A stretch of 64,000 bases of DNA from Amorphochlora amoebiformis. Lineage: Eukaryota > Cercozoa > Chlorarachniophyceae. Each line of letters begins with the position of its first letter. Position 1 is the first letter of the stretch. The translations under genes were made by a program, and so were the position numbers. Below are positions 1-64,000 of the stretch, in pieces. Location: assembly GCA_054601695.1 (NCBI GenBank), contig BAAHQB010000002.1, forward strand, positions 2,356,001 through 2,420,000. Direction: 5' to 3'. The notes under the pieces are model-generated. The model worked only from the letters and a program-made list of their open reading frames with translations, was not told the origin of the DNA and did no database searches.

Positions 1-29
1 TTTATATAGAAATATTGAAATTTTATATA

Positions 30-60
<31 letters not shown>

Positions 61-1253
61 AATACATACATACAACACGCATACCTAATCTATATGCATG
101 TTAAACGTCTGAATACATACATCACAAACTCAACTCACGTGACAAATCCTTCTCTGTGGAGAACCGTAGCAGCGTTCATCTCTCGAAGAATCCCACCATC
201 ATCGGCAAAGGTCTAAAAAAAAAGTATACATAGTTTTTCTATTTTTCGGCTCAATCTGAGGATTATTCCGAATATCATACAGCCGGATCATCGATGGAGA
301 AATTTCCGGAAAAAGTACGCAGAAATTTGGGTCTTTCACCTTCTGCATTTCAACGCGCGGGCTGACCAATAAATAGCCCCTGCAAATGTTTACATCACAG
401 GTCAGTTGTTATTTCGATATCGATTGGACTTCGACGTGCATGTCATAGAGATCATGTCTCCATGAAATTGCTACGTGCAAATAGGTTTCCGTCTATGCTC
501 AAGGGGGTGGTGTTAGAAGACAAAAAGAAAACACAGTCGAAATTCTCCGTAAGCAGATAAAACCTCCGATTCCAAGCTCAAATTTAGATCGAACCCACCC
601 ACCCACTAACAAGGTCGGACTCTGTTGTATGGACTCTTACGGATGGTTCATAATCTGTACCTTTGTGTAAATGTGAAGACTGCAGTGGACCCGAGGGTGA
701 TAAGCTACTGGTGGATACAGACCCGGCAAGTTCGCAAGGCTGCTAAATTCAAAGCTCCCGAAAGTGAATAATAATAATATTTAATAATTATACAAGTCTT
801 CAGAAAATCCCATAATTTCGTTATAAAAGGTCAGATTGAAAAATAACTTTTCGGCATATATTCATAAAATTTATATTATTCATGTTCCGATGGGTATGGG
901 CGAAAATATTGGAAAATAATTCACTTTTAAGCACAGCATACATCAGTTCCCTTTAAACTATTTCTAACAACAATTTCCCTTTTTATTTATTTATTCTTTA
1001 TTTATTATTATTATTTATTAATTGACACTCACAACAACATCCGTCGACGAGAGTCACGAGACTATCAAAAATTCAATCCGTTTCAAAAATACGTATCATG
1101 ATGGTCATTTGAGTGAAATGTCCCAACCCCAGCCCATCGCTTGACCTCGACGCCTCCACAGCACGTCCTACTCAGTCGAGAGACCAGAAGACAGCTGACA
1201 TTGGCCTGATCAGTCGGTTGTATCCGCAACCTTGGGTCTCTGTCCTCACTTAG
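1..1253. other. Upstream flank of the first gene, no gene seen
   Basis: A short TA tract (about 25-60) is followed by mixed, moderately AT-rich unique sequence with no convincing long frame or phase-consistent exon chain. An A/T-only stretch lies at 975-1022. The last part should hold the promoter and 5' UTR of the plus-strand gene that starts at 1254. An exon of a gene entering from the left cannot be excluded. Confidence 0.5.
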
Positions 1254-6887
<5,634 letters not shown>

Positions 6888-7538
6888 ACACTGAATGATC
6901 GTATTGGTACCGCATCGACAAACTAGACAAAGTACTAAATGTTATAGAAGTACCCCGAATCATACTATCTAGGTCTACATATCGTCTCATATAATCTAGA
7001 GGGTTACTTGAGAAATTCTAGGAAAAATTGTCTAAATTAATTTCTGAGAATTTGGCCAAGTCTAGCAAGTACCTACCTATATCACATCAAACCAGTCATA
7101 GTTATCTCTCTATATAACCAGCATAAGATAGATATTCCTAGATTCTAAATACTCGATAACTTCAATTGTAATCTAGGTAATATCTACCATAATCAAAGTA
7201 TCAGGCATTTTTAGATGTGTATAGCCTAGATAGCATATATATAGGAATATATCTCCTAACGGATGTCAATATGAATACAACTAGCATGTTTCTGGTCTGT
7301 GTTTTCTAGTTTAGCATATGTCATTGTTGTGACTTTTCTAGTATTTCTAGACAAGTAGACGTACTGATGTCTAGTGATGTCTAGGATGTACAGGGTGTTT
7401 CTTATTAGATATTTTTAGTAATTTATTCTAGTTATTACCAGAAAGCCTCCAGAACTGACTAGACTGAGTATATCACTAGATCATGATATACACTTGTTTC
7501 TGCAAGATATGTTCCGATAGCGGTTCTAGATATACTAG

Positions 7539-7569
<31 letters not shown>

Positions 7570-7664
7570 CACTTGATCTACATATGTTCAACCTTTAATC
7601 ACCACGTTCATCCGATGGTAACAGTATCAGATCGTCTAGCTTGCAAGATTCGCTAGATTCAGAT
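6888..7664. other. Convergent intergenic region rich in CTAG
   Basis: Lies between the stops of the plus gene (6887) and the minus chain (7665). About 6960-7550 is unlike the TA introns around it: irregular unique sequence in which the tetramer CTAG (often TCTAGA or ATCTAG) recurs many times. No open frame or RNA gene was recognised. It should contain both 3' UTRs and polyadenylation signals. Confidence 0.6.
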
Positions 7665-28536
<20,872 letters not shown>

Positions 28537-28555
28537 GTGCTTTAGACCGGACTAG

Positions 28556-28640
28556 TATGGGTTAGGGTTAGGGTTAGGATAGGGTTAGGGTTAGGGTTTA
28601 GGTTAGGGTTAGGGTTAGGGTTAGGGTTAGGGTTGGAATG
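28556..28640. repeat. TTAGGG array just upstream of a minus-strand start codon
   Basis: About 80 bp of TTAGGG repeat with one irregular unit, beginning about 20 bp upstream (minus strand) of the ATG at 28536. It lies in the probable promoter or 5' UTR of that gene. An alternative is that CTAG at 28552-28555 is an acceptor and the array is an intron. Confidence 0.85.
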
Positions 28641-28718
28641 TGTGGGGAGATGTGTATATTAATATGTGTGTATGTGTGTGTATGGTGTATGTTCTACATA
28701 TATATGTATAATATATGT

Positions 28719-28776
<58 letters not shown>

Positions 28777-28789
28777 GCATATACATATA

Positions 28790-28835
<46 letters not shown>

Positions 28836-28898
28836 ATATATGCATGCATGTAAATAATACGTAATTGTAAGCACACACATATGTATATGTGTACATAC

Positions 28899-28955
<57 letters not shown>

Positions 28956-29020
28956 ATGCGTATGTATTTATATAAATATATATATACATATATATATATA
29001 TATACAATATGTAAATATAT

Positions 29021-29053
<33 letters not shown>

Positions 29054-29059
29054 GTACTT

Positions 29060-31327
<2,268 letters not shown>

Positions 31328-31858
31328 TTCTCCGAATCATCCTGTGCTCTTCGCCTTCCCCTCCTCTTTTTACTTTCTGCACCTCACTTTCTGCTTTCTC
31401 TCTCATATCTGTCTCTCTGTCTTTGTCTGTCTTTCTCTTTTTGTCAATTTCTCTCTCTCTCTCTCTCTCCTTCTCTCTATATATCTCTCTCTCTCCTTCT
31501 CTCTATCTCTCTCTCTCCTTCTCTCTATACATCCCCATCCCACCCCCCACAATTCGTATCTTCCCGCCTTTCAACGGCGAGCCTAACCCTTGCCTCAAAT
31601 CGATTTCGAAAAAAAAGTTAAGATTTCACACCTTCCCGACCCCATATCGCGTGACGACGTCGCCTCTGACTCGAAAGGGCCGTGGCATGGGGTGGGGGGG
31701 CAGCCCCTTTTTCTTCCGACCTGTTTTGGTATTTCTGTGTGACTGATCAGAGTGACAATATGGGACACGTGTATCATACAGTTTCAATATCACAATAATA
31801 TTGTTCCGATATTAATTATTATTACTCACAATATTATTATGGGTGCCGTTCGATAATA
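31328..31858. promoter_or_regulatory. Head-to-head intergenic region, 531 bp
   Basis: Lies between the minus-strand start at 31327 and the plus-strand start at 31859. It contains a CT-rich block (about 31380-31540), GCGTGACGACGTC near 31657-31670, and an A/T-rich stretch with repeated AATATTATTATT near 31790-31850. The GCGTGAC motif recurs in the two other head-to-head gaps of this window. No TATA box or start site could be fixed. Confidence 0.45.
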
Positions 31859-32197
31859 ATGAGCGAAATAATAATAACCAAAGACGCCTTGTTGCCAGTT
31901 GTTGGACGATTTATGAGTCACTACTACAAGGTGGAGGCGTTTACTATCCTAGCGGAGAGGGCACGAAAGGCTCGTTTGGATTATCCTGAGCTTTCACGAT
32001 GCGAGCGTGTCGATCATCAAAAAAATGGCTTGGTGAAATTTCTTTCGCCCGAAATGGAGTCAAGGTTAGCGCTACTTCGGGCTGAGAATTGTGTGAGAAG
32101 TGTGAGACGAATCGCATCGAGTGAAGACGGGAAACGTGCAAGGGACTTCGAGGTCCATTTAGCAGAAACAATGTTGAAGCTGAGGCGTCAAGAATGA
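31859..32197 (+). CDS. Hypothetical protein, 112 aa, single exon
   Basis: Uninterrupted frame from ATG 31859 to TGA 32195-32197 in a stretch free of simple repeat. The peptide is charged and helical (e.g. LAERARKARLDYPELSRCER, DFEVHLAETMLKLRRQE), with no signal peptide or membrane segment. I do not recognise it. It could be a small nuclear or cytosolic protein or part of a longer gene. Its 3' flank is CTAG-rich, like the other tail-to-tail gaps here. Confidence 0.5.
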   Translation: MSEIIITKDALLPVVGRFMSHYYKVEAFTILAERARKARLDYPELSRCERVDHQKNGLVKFLSPEMESRLALLRAENCVRSVRRIASSEDGKRARDFEVHLAETMLKLRRQE

Positions 32198-32637
32198 TCA
32201 AATCCGATAGTCAAGGGTTGAAGGCACATGCACAGTTATTGTCAAGTTAATTTTTGTCATCGTTCAATGTACAACATATATACAAGACGGTAGATACTAT
32301 GATAGCCATATGTGACATTATGTGTACAATATTCTCAAGTTACTGCTCAGTCTAGTCAGTTAAAAAAAAGGTTTGTCTTGACACATATAATCTTATCTAG
32401 ATCTAGTAGATAGATACTAGAGATAGTCAATCCAATGCAGACAATGCAAGCTGAGTTAATACAAAGTGCTCTTTCGGCAAATCAATGAAATAAAGAATGT
32501 AAATTCGCTGCAAATCTTGAATGATATGTATTGATCTACAAGACTGAAGAACCCATAGGGCACGATGTATCTTCCGTATCGGAAGGTCCAAGCTTGCGTC
32601 AATCCCCTTGTATCTACACCAGGAGGTTTGCTCTAAC
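32198..32637. other. Tail-to-tail intergenic region with CTAG cluster
   Basis: Unique AT-rich sequence between the stops of the 112-aa and 81-aa ORFs. A cluster of CTAG-containing words (ATCTAGATCTAGTAGATAG) lies at about 32394-32425. No gene recognised; both 3' UTRs should lie here. Confidence 0.5.
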
Positions 32638-32883
32638 TCATTTTTTGGCCTCCTTCTTCTCTGCCTTGTACGCTTGCACCATTGCGCGCTTTGATTTATC
32701 CTCAGCCTTTTTAAGGGCATCCTGGGCGCTGGTGAGGTCCTTCTTAGCTTTGTTAGACTTGATGGTTCCCAACAGTTTTGTGCGGTCGGAAACAGTTGAG
32801 CTTTCTTTCACTACCGTCTTGTTGAGCTTCGCCTCCTTAGCGGCGGCGAGGACAGTCTTCATATCCGGTTTAGCTTCAGCCAT
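32638..32883 (-). CDS. Lys/Ala-rich hypothetical protein, 81 aa
   Basis: ATG at 32883 in a strong initiation context (ACCATGG), stop at 32638-32640. About a quarter of the residues are Lys and many are Ala (MAEAKPDMKTVLAAAKEAK near the N-terminus, KAEKKEAKK at the end), with almost no aromatic residues: a soluble, highly basic, probably helical protein. The composition would suit a nucleic-acid-binding or ribosome-associated small protein, but no domain is recognised. No intron is needed. Confidence 0.6.
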   Translation of the reverse strand: MAEAKPDMKTVLAAAKEAKLNKTVVKESSTVSDRTKLLGTIKSNKAKKDLTSAQDALKKAEDKSKRAMVQAYKAEKKEAKK

Positions 32884-33305
32884 GGTGTGAGTGCAGCAAT
32901 GAGATGTCGCGTCCTTCCTGTAGATACTTGCGACAAATGGACGAATCTGGTGCGTGCGGTGCGAAACGTAATTTCTAGACCTAAAGATAAAATCACCTTA
33001 ACTTTGCGAATCCTTAATAAAATTATATGTCGGCTTGATGGAGGAAATGCCTGAAATGTCACGCAAAATGTGCGTTACGTTACGCCAAATCACAATGTCG
33101 AACACCACGCTACGTCACGCAAAACTCAGTTTACATTCGGCTGTATCACAAGGAGATCACAAGCCCTCCAGCATTGGACCAGCAAAGCCTTCCGTCTTTC
33201 CGGATAAACATAGAGTAAGGTACAAAGGCTGATATATTAGAGGGCATATTTGTACAATCTTGTCGAGAAAACTTGCGATTTCTTGGCGGGAGGCCAGGAG
33301 AGGAA
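32884..33305. promoter_or_regulatory. Head-to-head intergenic region, 422 bp, with CGTCACGC motifs
   Basis: Lies between the start of the 81-aa minus-strand protein and the start of the TrmA gene. Contains GTCACGC at about 33059 and 33114 and the related GTTACGTTACGCC at 33074-33086. The second motif sits in CTACGTCACGCAAAAC. A shared promoter is inferred from position. Confidence 0.5.
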
Positions 33306-50443
<17,138 letters not shown>

Positions 50444-50908
50444 TCACTCGACAATGCATTCGGCCATCATCTTCTTGTGGTGCTTCTTGCCCATTTCGCG
50501 AAGCCTGTGGTTGTAGTATTTGGTAGAGTCCAATTCTGTCTCCTTGAAGACCTCAGCGCGGCGGCTCTTGCTCCAGCTGCGAGGGATAATGAAATCATTG
50601 TGAGGTTGCACAACGTGTCGAAAAACTGTGGTTTCTTACGCAATGCGGGGCTGCTTGGTAAAAAGCCTCCAGTTCCACCAGGTGCAGAACCCTCCAGCGA
50701 AACCAATCACAACCATGACAGGGTAAGCCTGAAAACCACCATAATCAGTAAGGCATTAGTTGATCGATGGCAGAGATTAAGGTACCCCGACGTCGCTGGT
50801 CCAAATTTTCCAAATGTTTGTGGGCTTGATGTAGGAGGAGGCATTCATGCGCTGCACTCCAAGACGGCCAGCGGGACGGACGAGCTTCTGGATACCAGTA
50901 CGGAGCAT
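50444..50908 (-). CDS. B12D / NDUFA4 (MLRQ)-family mitochondrial protein, 3 exons, 114 aa
   Basis: Small inner-membrane respiratory-chain protein; family members were first assigned to complex I (MLRQ subunit) and NDUFA4 is now placed with cytochrome oxidase. Exons in coding order: 50908-50786, 50728-50640, 50576-50444 (TGA). Junctions are GT-AG and all phases agree; introns are short (57 and 63 bp) and contain no microsatellite, unlike the neighbours. The N-terminus (MLRTGIQKLVRPAGRLGVQR) is Arg-rich without acids, typical of mitochondrial import. One membrane segment follows (AYPVMVVIGFAGGFCTWWNW), then KQPRIAWSKSRRAEVF, which aligns with the N-P-D-V-x-W segment after the membrane helix in this family. 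The C-terminus is Lys/His-rich. Family call is from memory of the pattern, not a search. Confidence 0.72.
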
Positions 50909-51348
50909 TCTGATGGTGGTTGTGATTCGGAAAGCAAACCGGTCAGGATGAAAACTGCACCACGTTGCGCAGCGGCAGTCACGAAGCGACAACGCACCTA
51001 TTCAGCTTCGTCGCCTGCGGAGTTCAGCGCGTAAAACACGGAATTATTTTGGGAGAATTCGCCTGAGGGTTTCCACAATATTATTAAGGGAATAACGGGA
51101 TTATCAGTCGAACCCCGGGGTTCCCCGGGTCAACATATTAATATTCAATTATGTGGATAGGCTGCATGTAATATGTCACGCATTACCGGATTTTATGGCC
51201 TGCCAACACGGGTCATTTCGGAAATCCCCGTTATTCCTGATTCCCCGGAAGCCCCCGGGGACTCTTTTTTAAATACCTCAATTTTAACTTCGCGCTTCAA
51301 ATCCATACGGCGCTGGATCTCACCACGGCTGCCAACCCGCGTAGAAAC
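50909..51348. promoter_or_regulatory. Head-to-head intergenic region, 440 bp
   Basis: Lies between the B12D-like start and the start of the Rxt3-like gene. The part next to 50908 is probably 5' UTR of the minus-strand gene. It contains GTCACGCATTACCGG at 51176-51190 and paired CCCCGG/CCGGGG palindromes at about 51114-51128 and 51245-51260. The GTCACGC motif is shared with the other head-to-head gaps. Confidence 0.5.
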
Positions 51349-63753
<12,405 letters not shown>

Positions 63754-64000
63754 GTAGCCATGCCATAACTACCTAAAGATAGTATAGAGATGTGTAGCCG
63801 CTTCTATCGCTAGATCGCCAGAAATGCATGCACCATCGTGAAGTTTTTTTTCTAGTTTATCGTGCGAATTCAATCCCTTGTTCAGAATTAATGCTAGCAA
63901 TATGTCTGTGGTATCTAGGGGATATGTTTTATATCCATGGCCTCCGAGCGGCTAACCTCTAGAACCTATATCTAGTATATCTAGCATATATCTTCTTTAA
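63754..64000. other. 3' flank of the Rxt3-like gene, CTAG-rich
   Basis: Unique sequence after the TGA, with several CTAG words, densest at about 63949-63990 (CTCTAGAACC, ATCTAGTATATCTAGC). No gene recognised. Its composition resembles the tail-to-tail gaps at 6960-7550 and 49500-50220, which would fit a convergent neighbour beyond the window edge. Confidence 0.5.

Overview
This is a nuclear chromosome segment of a eukaryote. Its genes are cut by many introns that begin with GT and end with AG, and nearly all intron space is simple repeat: very long (TA)n, (TC)n/(GA)n, and interstitial TTAGGG/CCCTAA arrays. Most long ORFs rich in Y/I, S/L or R/E are translated microsatellites, not genes. I found the genes by looking for short unique islands between an acceptor and a donor and requiring reading phase to carry from island to island. 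TTAGGG-type repeats and the form of the B12D/NDUFA4-like protein fit a stramenopile alga or related protist, but the species cannot be fixed from this sequence.

Layout: (1) 1254-6887 (+), an 8-exon putative single-pass membrane protein of 305 aa; (2) 7665-17742 (-), a 16-exon chain of unknown function; (3) 20175-28536 (-), a chain of about 19 exons that looks like a vesicle-tethering (Exo84-like) helical protein; 2 and 3 may be one gene; (4) 29060-31327 (-), a putative 97-aa protein; (5) 31859-32197 (+), a 112-aa ORF; (6) 32638-32883 (-), an 81-aa Lys/Ala-rich ORF; (7) 33306-47791 (+), a 24-exon gene for a bacterial-type TrmA tRNA uracil-5-methyltransferase (492 aa); (8) 50444-50908 (-), a 3-exon B12D/NDUFA4-family mitochondrial protein (114 aa); (9) 51349-63753 (+), a 708-aa protein with an Rxt3-type domain (Rpd3L histone deacetylase complex).

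The genes do not form a pathway: one concerns tRNA modification, one respiration, one chromatin, one probably membrane traffic. From 29060 to the right the strands alternate, giving short head-to-head gaps (about 420-530 bp) that share a GTCACGC/GCGTGAC motif and tail-to-tail gaps that are rich in CTAG.

The most unusual feature is recurrent tandem duplication of exon edges. In about 19 places a piece of exon with its own splice site has been copied 1-4 times into the neighbouring TA intron. Copies of an exon's 3' edge always lie downstream of the working exon and copies of a 5' edge always lie upstream, so the intact exon stays outermost. Several introns are also built of telomere-like repeat, with the repeat supplying the splice sites.
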